A stretch of DNA of 38,601 nucleotides from Gammaproteobacteria bacterium (GCA_029242705.1 JAQWTK010000041.1:1-38601); one strand, 5' to 3'; numbered from the stretch's first letter, positions 13,280 through 22,897 are shown. Notes: generated by a model not told the origin, from the letters alone. Numbers and translations: made by a program.

Positions 13280-13954
13280 TTGAAATCTAAGCTAAATATT
13301 AGTGGTATAGGAATGACCTCTCAGCGCACTCGTGAGCGTTTGTTAGGGAGATTGCTGGAGCAGGGTATTAGTGACATGCGAGTACTTGATGTGATTCGTT
13401 CCACACCACGACATATATTTTTGGATGAGGCTTTATCCCATAGAGCATATGAAGACGTAGCCCTACCGATAGGTCACAACCAAACGATTTCCCAGCCTTA
13501 TATTGTCGCTCGCATGACGGAAGTCGTTCTAGATTCCGGCCCCACAGATAAAGTATTGGAGGTGGGAACAGGTTGTGGTTATCAGACGTCAGTTATCGCT
13601 CAACTTAGTAAGACTGTCTATAGCGTGGAGCGAATAAAACCTTTACTAGATAAAGCTAAGAAAAATCTTAAGATGTTGAAAATTAGAAATGTTGAATTTA
13701 GGCATGATGACGGTAGTCTTGGTTGGATAGATAAAGCCCCTTTTGACGCTATCATAGCGACAGCAGCGCCTCAAACTATTCCGCTTGAATTATTACAGCA
13801 ATTAAGCCCAGATTACGGCAGGCTTATAATTCCCGTTGGTGGTGAGGATAATCAAGAATTAAAACTCGTTATTCGTTCGGGAAAAGAATACCAAGAAAAG
13901 GCCATTGAAAGTGTTCGATTTGTGCCTCTTCTGATGGGTCAAATTCAAAACTAA
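13280..13954 (+). CDS. pcm: Protein-L-isoaspartate O-methyltransferase
   Basis: S-adenosylmethionine-dependent repair enzyme that methylates isoaspartyl residues in damaged proteins. The SAM site is [14 protein letters not shown]; other motifs are [37 protein letters not shown] and RFVPLLMGQ. The start here is TTG at 13280 (224 aa). An in-frame ATG at 13313 gives 213 aa, closer to E. coli (208), with the Pseudomonas-like beginning [11 protein letters not shown] keep the TTG because [14 protein letters not shown] is, as I recall, found in extended homologues; the choice is uncertain by 11 residues. Its usual partner surE is missing upstream, and nlpD is separated from it by a DUF368 gene. Confidence 0.93.
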   Translation: MKSKLNISGIGMTSQRTRERLLGRLLEQGISDMRVLDVIRSTPRHIFLDEALSHRAYEDVALPIGHNQTISQPYIVARMTEVVLDSGPTDKVLEVGTGCGYQTSVIAQLSKTVYSVERIKPLLDKAKKNLKMLKIRNVEFRHDDGSLGWIDKAPFDAIIATAAPQTIPLELLQQLSPDYGRLIIPVGGEDNQELKLVIRSGKEYQEKAIESVRFVPLLMGQIQN

Positions 13955-13973
13955 AAAATAGCAAGGGGGTTGG

Positions 13974-14948
13974 ATGCCTAAAAATTCTATAGACCTTCTA
14001 AAGGGGAAAGGGTCAAATTTAGGGAAACCATATTTTCAGATCGGATTGATTTTTCTTAAGGGCATGGCGATGGGATTAAGTGACTCGGTACCTGGGATAT
14101 CTGGAGGTACAATAGCTGTTATTACTAACATTTACGAGCGTTTTATTTTCTCTATCCGATCTATAGATAATAATGCTTTAGGTTTATTGATTGCTGGAAA
14201 ATTTAGTAAAGCATGGAAATATATTGATGGAAACTTTTTATTGATTTTAGGGTTGGGTATATTGATGGGAATTTTTCTTTCCGCAAATACTGTGCTCTAT
14301 TTGCTAGATAATTATCGAGAACCCCTTTTTGCTTTCTTTATTGGTATGATTCTAACGTCTGTTTGGACCTTAAGAAGTAAATTTGATGCCCGCAAGGCAA
14401 AGAATTGGGTGGCCTCTGGAATCGGCGTGCTTTTTATTCTGATTGTAGGGAGTATTGATGCTAGGATCGTGGAAGGAGGGTACGCGTATATATTTTTTAG
14501 CGGAATGATTGCAATTTGCGCAATGATTTTGCCCGGTCTTTCCGGTGCGTTTGTTCTTATTTTACTTGGAGTTTATGAATTTATATTATCGGCCTTAATA
14601 AATTTCGAGCTTTCTTATATTGCAGTTTTTTCGGTAGGTTGCCTTTTTGGAGTCATCCTTTTTTCGCGAAGCTTGGCTTTTGTTTTGAGACGCTATAAGG
14701 AATTAACATATTCTCTGATTGCCGGGATGATGGTGGCATCACTTTACCTATTGTGGCCTTGGCAGACGACGATTAATTCCTATTTGGAAGAAAGTAAAGG
14801 GCAATACTTGTTGCATAAAGTAAATGTATTGCCGTTAAACTACACAGATCTTACTGGTAATCCAGACCTGATCCCACATGTATTATTATCCTTATTTTTT
14901 GGTTTTTGTACTGTATTTTATTTAGATAGAATATTTAATCGTAAATAA
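13974..14948 (+). CDS. DUF368 family membrane protein (PopT-type polyprenyl-phosphate transporter)
   Basis: The 324-aa polytopic membrane protein has about eight hydrophobic stretches. The DUF368 hallmark GLSDSVPGISGGTIAVITNI lies near the N-terminus, with a second repeat-like motif LPGLSGAFVLILLGVYE mid-protein. DUF368 proteins have been reported as translocases that return undecaprenyl phosphate across the inner membrane for reuse in peptidoglycan and other envelope polymers. That function is transferred by family, not proven here. The ribosome site AAGGGGG lies just upstream of the ATG. It sits between pcm and nlpD, next to another envelope gene, which suits an envelope role. Confidence 0.88.
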   Translation: MPKNSIDLLKGKGSNLGKPYFQIGLIFLKGMAMGLSDSVPGISGGTIAVITNIYERFIFSIRSIDNNALGLLIAGKFSKAWKYIDGNFLLILGLGILMGIFLSANTVLYLLDNYREPLFAFFIGMILTSVWTLRSKFDARKAKNWVASGIGVLFILIVGSIDARIVEGGYAYIFFSGMIAICAMILPGLSGAFVLILLGVYEFILSALINFELSYIAVFSVGCLFGVILFSRSLAFVLRRYKELTYSLIAGMMVASLYLLWPWQTTINSYLEESKGQYLLHKVNVLPLNYTDLTGNPDLIPHVLLSLFFGFCTVFYLDRIFNRK

Positions 14949-14976
14949 TGAAGATTATTTTAAAAAACTGATACTT

Positions 14977-15831
14977 ATGTCTCATGGAAATATTAGATTA
15001 AACTTGGCCCTATTAGGGCTTAATGCTCTGCTTGTCTCGTGTGCTAGTAATTACCAAGCACCGGTCATTGATCAAGGAGAAGAGTTTATTAGAAGTACGC
15101 CCTTAATCGTCGAGAGTGGTAATCCTAATAGTAGCTTCCCCCTGAAAGATAGAGAGAAAAAATCACCTATTATGGCCATGCCCGAAAATCAAACTCATAG
15201 AGTTCGAAGAGGCGATAATCTAATTTCTATTGCTTTCGAATATGACTTGGATTTTCGGGCATTAGCGTCAGCAAATGGATTAATACCCCCTTATACAATA
15301 TTTATAGATCAAGAAATCAATCTTGATATTGATCGTATCATGGATGACCAAACCGAACGTAATCGAAAACTGGGGGTAGAAGCTTCTAATAATTCTGTGG
15401 CGAAAGCTCAAGGAGTATTATCGAGGTCTGGGGGGCTCATCCGTGAGACTATAGATTCAGGTAGCGAACCTAAATGGCAGTGGCCGTTGCGAGGCAGTAC
15501 GCTACAAAAGTTTCAAGCAAATCAAAATAAGGGCTTAGATATTAGTGGCCAGGTGGGCGATCCGGTTTTTGCAGCGAGTGATGGCGATGTTGTTTTTTCT
15601 GGGCGCAGTTTGCAGGGTATCGGTAATTTAGTAATTATTCGTCATAGTGACAAATTCTTAAGTGCCTATGCTTATAATAGTAAAATGCTAGTTAATGAAG
15701 GGTCAAGAGTAAATGCAGGGGATAAAATAGCCGAGGTGGGGTTAAATTCTAATGGAATCTCTATGCTCCATTTCGAAATTCGAGTTAATGGCAAGCCTGC
15801 TGACCCTGAGTCCTTGTTACCTAATAAATAG
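14977..15831 (+). CDS. nlpD: NlpD-type lipoprotein with LysM and degenerate LytM domains
   Basis: Outer-membrane lipoprotein of the amidase-activator type (in E. coli NlpD activates AmiC during septum splitting). The signal peptide ends in lipobox LVSC with lipidated Cys22. A LysM peptidoglycan-binding domain follows, HRVRRGDNLISIAFEYD at about residues 69-113. The C-terminal M23/LytM domain begins WPLRGSTLQKF. Metal-binding residues are degenerate: NKGLDISG has Asn where active enzymes have His, and SAYAYN lacks the second His-rich motif. It is therefore an activator rather than a hydrolase. rpoS, which normally follows and is partly transcribed from within nlpD, is absent. Confidence 0.93.
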   Translation: MSHGNIRLNLALLGLNALLVSCASNYQAPVIDQGEEFIRSTPLIVESGNPNSSFPLKDREKKSPIMAMPENQTHRVRRGDNLISIAFEYDLDFRALASANGLIPPYTIFIDQEINLDIDRIMDDQTERNRKLGVEASNNSVAKAQGVLSRSGGLIRETIDSGSEPKWQWPLRGSTLQKFQANQNKGLDISGQVGDPVFAASDGDVVFSGRSLQGIGNLVIIRHSDKFLSAYAYNSKMLVNEGSRVNAGDKIAEVGLNSNGISMLHFEIRVNGKPADPESLLPNK

Positions 15832-15876
15832 TGTAAACAATGATTCAACATAATTTGGCTTAGGGTCTTCCGTATC

Positions 15877-16200
15877 CTACCTTTCTAGTATTTCTATCTT
15901 GTTGGATTTGCCATCCCATTCTTCGGCATCTGCTGGAGCATCTTTTTTTTCTGTAATGTTCTCCCACTTTTCCGCTAATTCTGCGTTTAAAGAGAGGAAA
16001 TTTTGTTGGTTTTCTGGCAGTTCATCTTCAGCATAAATGGCATCAACAGGGCACTCAGGTTCGCAAAGTGCGCAGTCTATGCACTCGTCAGGGTGAATTA
16101 CTAAGAAGTTAGGGCCCTCATAGAAACAGTCTACCGGGCAAACCTCTACGCAATCGGTATGTTTACATGCTATACAGTTTTCACTTACTACAAATGTCAC
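15877..16200 (-). CDS. fdxA: 7Fe-8S ferredoxin FdxA
   Basis: Small electron carrier with one 3Fe-4S and one 4Fe-4S cluster. Its 107 aa are very similar to Azotobacter ferredoxin I. The cysteine-rich segment [17 protein letters not shown] is followed by [15 protein letters not shown], and the C-terminus contains the conserved LNAELAEKW and ITEKKD segments. The gene is convergent with nlpD (45 bp apart) and follows mutS on the same strand with an 80-bp gap. fdxA next to mutS is the usual order downstream of rpoS in Pseudomonas-type genomes, but rpoS is not between nlpD and fdxA here. Confidence 0.97.
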   Translation of the reverse strand: MTFVVSENCIACKHTDCVEVCPVDCFYEGPNFLVIHPDECIDCALCEPECPVDAIYAEDELPENQQNFLSLNAELAEKWENITEKKDAPADAEEWDGKSNKIEILER

Positions 16201-16280
16201 TTTTACTCCGAATGTTCATTTTTAAAGGTGATGAAAATATTCTAAGATATTGATATTATAATATTTTTAGAGTTCATTTC

Positions 16281-18866
16281 TCAATTTTCAGTAATTCTAG
16301 TCTTTAATTCATAGAGAATTGAGAGAGCCTCTTGCGCGGTTATTTGATCTGGATTCAACCCTTTTAGATGATCGATTATGGGGTGAGGGACGGATTCAAA
16401 TAAATTTTTCTGTATTATTCTACTAGCTTGAGGTTTCGACATCACGTCCGCTTCCAGTTCCTTTAGTTTATCGCTAGCTTTTTCAATTACTAAAGTCGGG
16501 ATTCCTGCTAACTTAGCCACCTGTAGGCCATAACTTTGATTTGCTGGGCCGGCTTTTACGGAATGAAGAAAAGCTATTCCGCTATCATGCTCTATTGCAT
16601 CTAAATGAACATTTTCTATACGTTCATAATTTTCAGATAAAGTGGTGAGCTCAAAATAATGTGTGGCAAAGAGAGTTAAGGCGTTTAAACGTTCCGCCAT
16701 GAATATTGCTGCTGACCAAGCTAAGGATAACCCATCAAATGTGCTAGTTCCCCTGCCAATCTCATCCATCAAAACCAGGCTATTTGGAGTTGCATTACGC
16801 AAAATATTTGCAGTTTCAGTCATTTCGACCATAAAAGTAGAGCGGCCGCCCGCTAGGTCGTCAGATGAGCCAATTCGTGTAAATATTCGATCGATGGGGC
16901 CAATAGTAGCGGCGTTAGCAGGTACGTAACTACCAGCCAATGCTAATAATACGATTAATGCGGTTTGCCTCATATAGGTAGACTTACCACCCATATTTGG
17001 ACCCGTAATAATTAAAATTTTCTGCTTTTCATTTAAATAAAGATCATTTTCAATGAATTGCTCTTCAATAACTGCCTCAACTACGGGGTGTCTTCCTTGT
17101 TCGATAGTGATACCAGATTCATCTGATAATTTGGGTTTGCAGTAATTTAAATTAACGGCTCGATCAGCAAATGCATTTAAGACGTCGAGTTCGGCGATAG
17201 CTTTGGCACTTTTTTGTAATTTTTCGAGATCTTCTGCTAGCGTACCTAATAATTCTTCGTATAATTTCTTTTCTCTAGCGAGGGCTTTAGTTTTTGCACT
17301 TAGTACTTTGTCCTCAAATTCCTTTAGTTCTGGGGTAATAAAGCGCTCAGCATTTTTTAACGTTTGTCGCCTAATATACTCCGAGGGTAATTCGGTTGCC
17401 GCTTGTACCTTGCTTACCTCTATGTAGTAACCGTGCACCCTATTAAAGCCTACCTTAAGTGTGCTTAATTCAGTTCTATTTCTTTCACGGGTTTCAAGAT
17501 CTATTAAATACTGTCCAGCATTAGTGCTTAAATTGCGAAGTCCATCCAGTTCCGTATCGAAGCCTTCCGCTATTACACCGCCTTCACGAATTATTACTGG
17601 TGGGTTTTCTTTTATTGCTTTATGTAACAGGTTGAGTTGTTCCGGAAAATTACTAATACGTAAAGCCAAGTCCGAAATATTAGTTGATTTGATGCCTTCA
17701 AGTTGATTTTGTATTTTGGGTAGACATGCTAGACAAGTCCTCATTTTTTCGAGATCTCTCGGACGAGCCGAACGCAGGCCAATACGCGCTAATATCCGCT
17801 CTAGATCCCCAATATTTTTTAATGATCCCGCTATTTTTTCGAAATTAAAGTCTTCGATGAGATTACCAACAATTTCTTGACGTATTTCTAGTTGTAAACG
17901 ATCTCTTAAAGGGCGGTTAATCCATCTAGACAAGAGTCTCCTGCCCATCGCTGTGCACGTAGAATCGATTACAGATATTAAAGTATTTGTTCTACCTCCA
18001 GCGAGGTTGATATCCAACTCTAAATTCCGTCGACAGGCGGCATCGAGAATGACACTTTCACTGAGCCGTTCTATTTGTAAACTTTGGATATGTGGTATTT
18101 CTTTCTGCTGGGTTTCTTTCGCATATTGTAATAAACACCCCGCGGCTTCTGTTGCTACAACAAAATCGTCGCAATTAAAGGCGGATAGGTCTTTAGTCTG
18201 AAAATGCTTGCAAAGTATATGAATGGCATTTTGTAATTCGAATTCCCAAATAGGACGTTTACGAACTGCTCCTTTTGTATTTTTTCCAATAGCGTCTGCT
18301 AAATCTTCTCGAATTAATAGCTCGGAAGGTTTTATGCGCTCTAGTTCAGTTAATAAGGGTTCAATACCAACGACTTCAGACAAAACAAATCGGCCGCTGC
18401 TAATATCCATGTATGCAATACCATAGTGAATAGCAGCATTTTTGTGAGAAAGCGCTTGTGAACCATTTATTGCCAATAGGCAATTATCGTGATGCTCTTC
18501 TAGTAATGCATCGTCGCTTAAGGTGCCTGGCGTAATTGTGCGTAGAACCTTTCTTTCGACTGGACCTTTACTTAATGCTGGGTCGCCTATTTGCTCACAA
18601 ACTGCAATTGAGATCCCGGATTTTACAAGTTTTGACAAATATCGGTCCGCTGAATGATATGGTATTCCACACATTGGTATTATATTTCCTGCTGATTTTC
18701 CTCTCGAAGTTAGAGTAATTCCAAGGATTTCCGCCGCTAATTTTGCGTCATCATAGAAAAGCTCGTAAAAATCTCCCATTCGGTAGAATAAAAGACTTTC
18801 TTGATTCTGTGCTTTGATGCGCAGATATTGCTGCATCATAGGTGTATGTTTTTGCGTTTCGCCCAA
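16281..18866 (-). CDS. mutS: DNA mismatch repair protein MutS
   Basis: Recognises base mismatches and small loops and recruits MutL. It has 861 aa (E. coli 853). The mismatch-stacking Phe-x-Glu is Phe33-Tyr34-Glu35 in [11 protein letters not shown]. The ATPase Walker A is GPNMGGKS at residues 622-629. Walker B is [16 protein letters not shown], followed by LFATHYFEL. Connector, lever and clamp regions (for example [14 protein letters not shown]) are all present and no frameshift is seen. It is divergent from pncC (142 bp between starts) and upstream of fdxA. Confidence 0.98.
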   Translation of the reverse strand: MGETQKHTPMMQQYLRIKAQNQESLLFYRMGDFYELFYDDAKLAAEILGITLTSRGKSAGNIIPMCGIPYHSADRYLSKLVKSGISIAVCEQIGDPALSKGPVERKVLRTITPGTLSDDALLEEHHDNCLLAINGSQALSHKNAAIHYGIAYMDISSGRFVLSEVVGIEPLLTELERIKPSELLIREDLADAIGKNTKGAVRKRPIWEFELQNAIHILCKHFQTKDLSAFNCDDFVVATEAAGCLLQYAKETQQKEIPHIQSLQIERLSESVILDAACRRNLELDINLAGGRTNTLISVIDSTCTAMGRRLLSRWINRPLRDRLQLEIRQEIVGNLIEDFNFEKIAGSLKNIGDLERILARIGLRSARPRDLEKMRTCLACLPKIQNQLEGIKSTNISDLALRISNFPEQLNLLHKAIKENPPVIIREGGVIAEGFDTELDGLRNLSTNAGQYLIDLETRERNRTELSTLKVGFNRVHGYYIEVSKVQAATELPSEYIRRQTLKNAERFITPELKEFEDKVLSAKTKALAREKKLYEELLGTLAEDLEKLQKSAKAIAELDVLNAFADRAVNLNYCKPKLSDESGITIEQGRHPVVEAVIEEQFIENDLYLNEKQKILIITGPNMGGKSTYMRQTALIVLLALAGSYVPANAATIGPIDRIFTRIGSSDDLAGGRSTFMVEMTETANILRNATPNSLVLMDEIGRGTSTFDGLSLAWSAAIFMAERLNALTLFATHYFELTTLSENYERIENVHLDAIEHDSGIAFLHSVKAGPANQSYGLQVAKLAGIPTLVIEKASDKLKELEADVMSKPQASRIIQKNLFESVPHPIIDHLKGLNPDQITAQEALSILYELKTRITEN

Positions 18867-19008
18867 TATCTTAATCGTCTGGTTTACAAGAATAAATCGT
18901 GATTTTACACGGTTTATTTCATGACGTGGACCTAAATGTTGTAGTTATCTTTTCATTGGTAAATCAAACTTATTTGGTTTCGATCCTAGTACTAGATAAG
19001 ATACAGCC

Positions 19009-19509
19009 ATGATCGGAAAAGATGCGTCATCTATTTTACTATTAGTAGAGCAACTCGCTGAAAACCTTGTAGCGAAAAAATTAATCCTGTCCACCGCTGA
19101 ATCCTGCACAGGTGGATGGATAGCTCAAGCTCTCACGTCCGTGCCTGGAAGTTCACTCTGGTTTGATTCGGGATTTGTTACCTATTCTAACGAATCAAAG
19201 GTAACGATGCTTAATGTCGAGGCTGATCTTCTATCAACTTCCGGGCCTGGAGCCGTAAGTGAAGAGGCTGTTATTTCTATGACTCGGGGGGTTATGGATA
19301 ATAGCCGGTCTAATTTAGTGATTGCTGTTAGTGGTATAGCCGGCCCTGACGGTGGAGTGCCTGGCAAGCCCGTTGGTAGTGTATGGATTGCTTGGAGGTG
19401 GGAAGCTAAAGTTCTAGCAAAGTACTTCCTTTTTGCTGGAAATCGCTACGAGGTAAGACGCTCTGCTGTTGAAGCGGGGCTGTTGGGTGCTATTGAGCTA
19501 ATTTCTTAA
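19009..19509 (+). CDS. pncC: NMN amidohydrolase, CinA C-terminal family (PncC)
   Basis: Deamidates nicotinamide mononucleotide to nicotinate mononucleotide in the pyridine nucleotide cycle; the family is often annotated as CinA or competence-damage protein. The 166-aa protein is the stand-alone C-terminal domain, without the molybdopterin-binding N-terminal domain of full CinA. Motifs are STAESCTGGWIAQALTSVPG, GFVTYSNESK, GAVSEEAV, AVSGIAGPDGG and KPVGSVWIAW. The pncC-recA-recX order is standard. recA follows after an unusually long 440-bp gap. Confidence 0.95.
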   Translation: MIGKDASSILLLVEQLAENLVAKKLILSTAESCTGGWIAQALTSVPGSSLWFDSGFVTYSNESKVTMLNVEADLLSTSGPGAVSEEAVISMTRGVMDNSRSNLVIAVSGIAGPDGGVPGKPVGSVWIAWRWEAKVLAKYFLFAGNRYEVRRSAVEAGLLGAIELIS

Positions 19510-19542
19510 TAAATTCTAAAGGAACTATAAAACTTGCCAATA

Positions 19543-19562
19543 TACTGGTTGTATATACAGTA
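19543..19562. promoter_or_regulatory. LexA (SOS) box 1 upstream of recA
   Basis: The 20-base site reads TACTGGTTGTATATACAGTA. It matches the gammaproteobacterial LexA consensus TACTGTATATATATACAGTA at 17 positions, with CTGG in place of CTGT in the left core and a perfect right core ACAGTA. A candidate promoter overlaps it: TTGTAT at 19549-19554, a 17-base spacer, then TTTAAT at 19572-19577. LexA bound here would block that promoter. Confidence 0.72.
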
Positions 19563-19580
19563 ATATTCTGATTTAATAAA

Positions 19581-19600
19581 AGCTGTATTTATGTACAGTA
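19581..19600. promoter_or_regulatory. LexA (SOS) box 2 upstream of recA
   Basis: AGCTGTATTTATGTACAGTA contains the exact core CTGT-N8-ACAG (19583-19598). It starts 38 bp after box 1 and would cover the transcription start predicted from the TTGTAT/TTTAAT promoter. Two boxes suggest cooperative and tight LexA control of the recA-recX transcript. Confidence 0.78.
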
Positions 19601-19949
19601 AAAACTAAGAGCTTTAAGTATTGAAGCTTGAATTTAGGATTTGAAAGGTAATAGCTGCTGGGTTGGATATTGCTTCACTGTGCCTTAAGGCCCATTTTAT
19701 TTTGATTAAAAATGAATAAATTTTAGTCGATAACAATGCAAGCGGTGATTAATATTCAACTTAGCAAACTAAATACATCTTTTTTTAAAGTGGAATTTGC
19801 TGAATAAAGTAAAACCGAGTATATAAATTAAACAGGTAGTTGAGGAAAAACTACTATATTTTACGCGCTAATAAATAATTGAGCGCAAGTAACAACTGCA
19901 TTACTCATGGAATAAGCATCAGTTGTAAGGAAATCCCAAGGACACAACT
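19601..19949 (+). promoter_or_regulatory. Long recA leader, no convincing gene, several possible hairpins
   Basis: About 350 bases lie between the LexA boxes and the recA start, with no convincing coding region. The longest ATG frame is only 23 codons (19736-19807) and has no clear ribosome site. Structures seen: a palindrome GCCTTAAGGC near 19682; a hairpin GCGCT (19865-19869) with AGCGC (19882-19886); and ACAACTG (19892-19898) pairing with CAGTTGT (19920-19926). The last arm can alternatively pair with ACAACT at 19944-19949, directly before the recA ATG, looping out the AAGGA ribosome site at 19938-19942. An additional LexA-independent promoter inside this stretch cannot be excluded. Confidence 0.5.
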
Positions 19950-21029
19950 ATGATTGAAGATAACGGTAACAAAGAAAAGGCACTAGCCGCTGCATTATTG
20001 CAAATTGAGAGGCAATTCGGAAAAGGTTCGATGATGCGCCTCGGTGACACTGAGCGAGAATCTATACCGGCGATTTCTACAGGCTCTCTGGGTCTGGATG
20101 TTGCGTTAGGGATTGGAGGCCTTCCTCGAGGCCGTATTTGTGAAATTTATGGACCTGAATCATCAGGAAAAACTACTCTGACCCTACAAGTTATAGCAGA
20201 AGCTCAGAAGGCCGGAGGTAGCTGTGCATTTATAGATGCTGAGCATGCCCTGGATCCTATTTATGCAGAAAATTTAGGAGTCGATGTTGAGAATCTCCTA
20301 GTAAGTCAACCGGATACTGGTGAACAAGCTCTCGAAATATGTGACATGGTGGTTCGATCTGGTGCGCTTGATGTTGTAGTTATTGACTCAGTCGCTGCCT
20401 TAACACCGAAAGCCGAAATAGAAGGTGACATGGGTGATAGCCACATGGGATTACAAGCCAGGTTAATGTCGCAAGCACTACGAAAAATGACAGCTAATAT
20501 TAAAAACTCAAATACGTTAGTCATTTTCATTAATCAAATAAGAATGAAAATCGGCGTAATGTTTGGTTCGCCCGAGACTACAACTGGGGGTAATGCTCTT
20601 AAATTTTACTCCTCTGTTAGACTAGACATCCGTCGTATTGGTTCTATTAAAGAAGGGGACGAGGTAGTTGGTAACGAAACCAGAGTTAAGGTCGTAAAAA
20701 ATAAGGTCGCTCCTCCTTTTCGCCAAACTGAGTTTCAAATTGTGTATGGTCAAGGGATTCATCATTTAGGTGAGGTAATTGACCTTGGCGTGAAACAAGG
20801 ATTAGTCGAGAAATCCGGAGCTTGGTATGCTTACAAGGGTGAAAAAATAGGGCAAGGGAAAAAGAACGTTGCTCTGTTCTTAGAAGAAAACCCGAAGATA
20901 GCTGATGAGATAGAATCTTTAGTGCGTGGCCAACTGTTAGGCGATAAAACTACGAAGTCTAAACTTGAGGGCATTGATAGCGAGGATGTTGTTATACTGG
21001 CCGAAGCTAAATCAAAAACCGCGTCCTAA
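19950..21029 (+). CDS. recA: Recombinase RecA
   Basis: ATP-dependent strand-exchange protein and co-protease that triggers LexA self-cleavage in the SOS response. It has 359 aa (E. coli 353). Walker A is GPESSGKT at residues 68-75. Other motifs are the N-terminal [54 protein letters not shown]-binding loop L2 with [17 protein letters not shown], and KNKVAPPF. No intein is present. The ATG at 19950 is preceded by AAGGA at a 7-base spacing. The gene is preceded by two LexA boxes and followed 12 bp later by recX. Confidence 0.99.
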   Translation: MIEDNGNKEKALAAALLQIERQFGKGSMMRLGDTERESIPAISTGSLGLDVALGIGGLPRGRICEIYGPESSGKTTLTLQVIAEAQKAGGSCAFIDAEHALDPIYAENLGVDVENLLVSQPDTGEQALEICDMVVRSGALDVVVIDSVAALTPKAEIEGDMGDSHMGLQARLMSQALRKMTANIKNSNTLVIFINQIRMKIGVMFGSPETTTGGNALKFYSSVRLDIRRIGSIKEGDEVVGNETRVKVVKNKVAPPFRQTEFQIVYGQGIHHLGEVIDLGVKQGLVEKSGAWYAYKGEKIGQGKKNVALFLEENPKIADEIESLVRGQLLGDKTTKSKLEGIDSEDVVILAEAKSKTAS

Positions 21030-21041
21030 GCTTCTCTAACA

Positions 21042-21509
21042 ATGAAAGTGATTACCTCTTCTTCGCTTAGGCGGGCCGCTTTAAGTTTTCTGGCTCGCCG
21101 AGAGCACTCTATTTTTGAGCTGAGGCAAAAACTATTCATAAAATTTCCAGAAGCTAGTGAAAATTTCATAAATAAGGTCCTAACCACGCTGCAAGAAGAA
21201 AATCTACAAAGTGATTCTCGTTATGCTGAATCTTATACCAGATATCGCAAAGGTCGAGGGTTTGGGTATCGGAATATAAAGCGCGAAATGCAAAAGAAAA
21301 AAGTTGATCCCAATATTTTTGAAAAGCATCTTTATACCAATGATAGTGATTGGATTAGAATTATTTCTGCCGTTGTAAAAAAGAAAATACGCAGCAACAG
21401 CACTTTGATTATGGGTTCAAAAGAGTATCTTAGGCTTATAAGATTTCTTCAAAGTAGGGGATTCTTACAATGGCAAATAGATATTGCCATTAGAAATAGC
21501 CTCCATTAG
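21042..21509 (+). CDS. recX: Regulatory protein RecX
   Basis: Binds RecA filaments and limits RecA ATPase and recombinase activity. The 155-aa protein has the helical repeats of the family: RRAALSFLARREHSIFELRQKL, then LQSDSRYAESYTRYRKGRGFGYRNIKREM, the typical RecX central motif. The C-terminus LIRFLQSRGFLQWQIDIAI resembles the family FLxRRGFxxxxI ending. It is 12 bp behind recA with no visible terminator, so probably co-transcribed and SOS-induced. Confidence 0.93.
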   Translation: MKVITSSSLRRAALSFLARREHSIFELRQKLFIKFPEASENFINKVLTTLQEENLQSDSRYAESYTRYRKGRGFGYRNIKREMQKKKVDPNIFEKHLYTNDSDWIRIISAVVKKKIRSNSTLIMGSKEYLRLIRFLQSRGFLQWQIDIAIRNSLH

Positions 21510-21640
21510 TAAAACAACCATTATTTATGAATTAAATTACTAAGTGTTATTAACTTTATAATAAACCCTAAAATAATTTCTGATTTGTCCCGATTTTGCG
21601 TATTATAAAGGCTCAATTAAATAAACATTTCTAGAGCCCT

Positions 21641-22897
21641 ATGAGACTAATAAAACCGTTTCGCGGTATCCGTCCCAAGAAAGAACTCGCTTCAAAAGTC
21701 GCTTCACACCCATATGACGTTATAAACCGAGTCGAGGCAAAACAGATAGCGTGTAATAATCCTTATAGTTTCTTACACATAAACAAGCCAGAAATAGATG
21801 TTTCGGATGATATTGATGCTTATGATCCGATTGTTTATGAGACCGGTAGAGTTAATTTAGATGAATTCATTACCTCTGGCATATTGGCTCAAGATGAGGA
21901 CGAAACATTTTATATATATAAGCAAAAAATGGGTTCTCATGAGCAGGTTGGATTTGTAGCGATAGCATCAATCGAAAGCTATGACAAAGGATTGATTAAA
22001 AAGCATGAATTTACTAGGCCTGACAAAGAGAATGATCGTGTACAGCACATGGATGCATTAGGAGCTCAAGTAGGGCCGGTATTTTTGACTTATAAATCTT
22101 CCGAAATTATTTCGGGGCTAATTGGTGAGGTTGTTCTCGATAACCCTGAATATGATTTTAATGCTGATGACGGGACTCGGCATACATTTTGGGTGGTTAG
22201 TAGTAATTCTGTTCGCGATGAACTTCATAAAGCGTTTAATAAGTTGGACTGTCTATATGTTGCAGACGGTCATCATCGCTCCGCAGCCGCGTCTAGAGTT
22301 AGAAAATTACATGCGGATAGGAATAACGCACATTCTGGGAAGGAGTCTTACAATTTTTTTCTGGCAGTCCTTTTCCCTCATGATCAAGTAAAAATATTGG
22401 ATTATAATCGAATTATTAAAGATTTGAATGGGCTAAGTAGAGATGAATTCCTTGTCAAACTAAAAGAATTTTTTGAAATAGAGGAAGCAAAGAGCGGCGT
22501 TCAGACTAAGCCAGAGGAGCCTGGAAAATTTGGACTATATTTAGATTATTCTTGGTATAAATTAATAATTAAACCGGATTTTATCCCCTCGACTCGTAGG
22601 AGAAATCCAGCGGAAGATCTTGATGTCTCTCTAATGCAGAAATATATTCTTTCGCCTATTCTGGATATTCATGACCAACGAGTAGATAAGAGAATTGACT
22701 TTGTCGGAGGCATCAGAGGGTTGTCTGAGTTGGAAACGTCCGTCGATAATGGTGGTTGGAGAGCCGCAATTGCTATTTACCCTACCTCTATCGAAAGTTT
22801 AATGAAGGTTGCAGATGCTAATCAGGTTATGCCTCCTAAATCTACTTGGTTCGAGCCGAAATTAAAAAGCGGGTTAATTAGTCATTTATTGGATTAA
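21641..22897 (+). CDS. DUF1015 family protein
   Basis: The 418-aa soluble protein belongs to the DUF1015 family. The N-terminus IKPFRGIRPKKELASKVASHPYDVI is typical, followed by NPYSFLHINKPE, the charged segment KKHEFTRPDKENDR, the signature YVADGHHRSAAASR and NFFLAVLFPHDQVKILDYNRI. No signal peptide or membrane segment is seen. The reaction is not something I can state from sequence. The highly conserved ADGHHR resembles a nucleotide or phosphate-handling site of the ParB/serine kinase type, but this is only a resemblance. It is 131 bp from recX, with AT-rich promoter-like sequence (TATAAA at 21604-21609), so likely its own unit. Confidence 0.88.
   Translation: MRLIKPFRGIRPKKELASKVASHPYDVINRVEAKQIACNNPYSFLHINKPEIDVSDDIDAYDPIVYETGRVNLDEFITSGILAQDEDETFYIYKQKMGSHEQVGFVAIASIESYDKGLIKKHEFTRPDKENDRVQHMDALGAQVGPVFLTYKSSEIISGLIGEVVLDNPEYDFNADDGTRHTFWVVSSNSVRDELHKAFNKLDCLYVADGHHRSAAASRVRKLHADRNNAHSGKESYNFFLAVLFPHDQVKILDYNRIIKDLNGLSRDEFLVKLKEFFEIEEAKSGVQTKPEEPGKFGLYLDYSWYKLIIKPDFIPSTRRRNPAEDLDVSLMQKYILSPILDIHDQRVDKRIDFVGGIRGLSELETSVDNGGWRAAIAIYPTSIESLMKVADANQVMPPKSTWFEPKLKSGLISHLLD

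Noticed and set aside
16663-18718. Several open frames of 60-88 codons on the + strand across mutS.
   Set aside because: They are antisense to an intact, strongly conserved MutS and show no family motif or ribosome site.
18984-18998. Near-palindrome around CTAGTACTAG between mutS and pncC as an operator or LexA-like site.
   Set aside because: It does not fit the LexA core CTGT-N8-ACAG, and short AT-rich palindromes are common; no promoter could be placed with it.
19680-19705. GCCTTAAGGC followed by T-rich sequence as a terminator of a short SOS-induced RNA.
   Set aside because: The stem is only three G-C rich pairs with a TTAA loop, and the T run is interrupted; too weak to call.
19736-19807. 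A 23-codon ATG frame in the recA leader as an SOS-induced small peptide or leader peptide.
   Set aside because: There is no convincing ribosome site and no recognisable sequence; frames of this length are expected by chance in AT-rich DNA.
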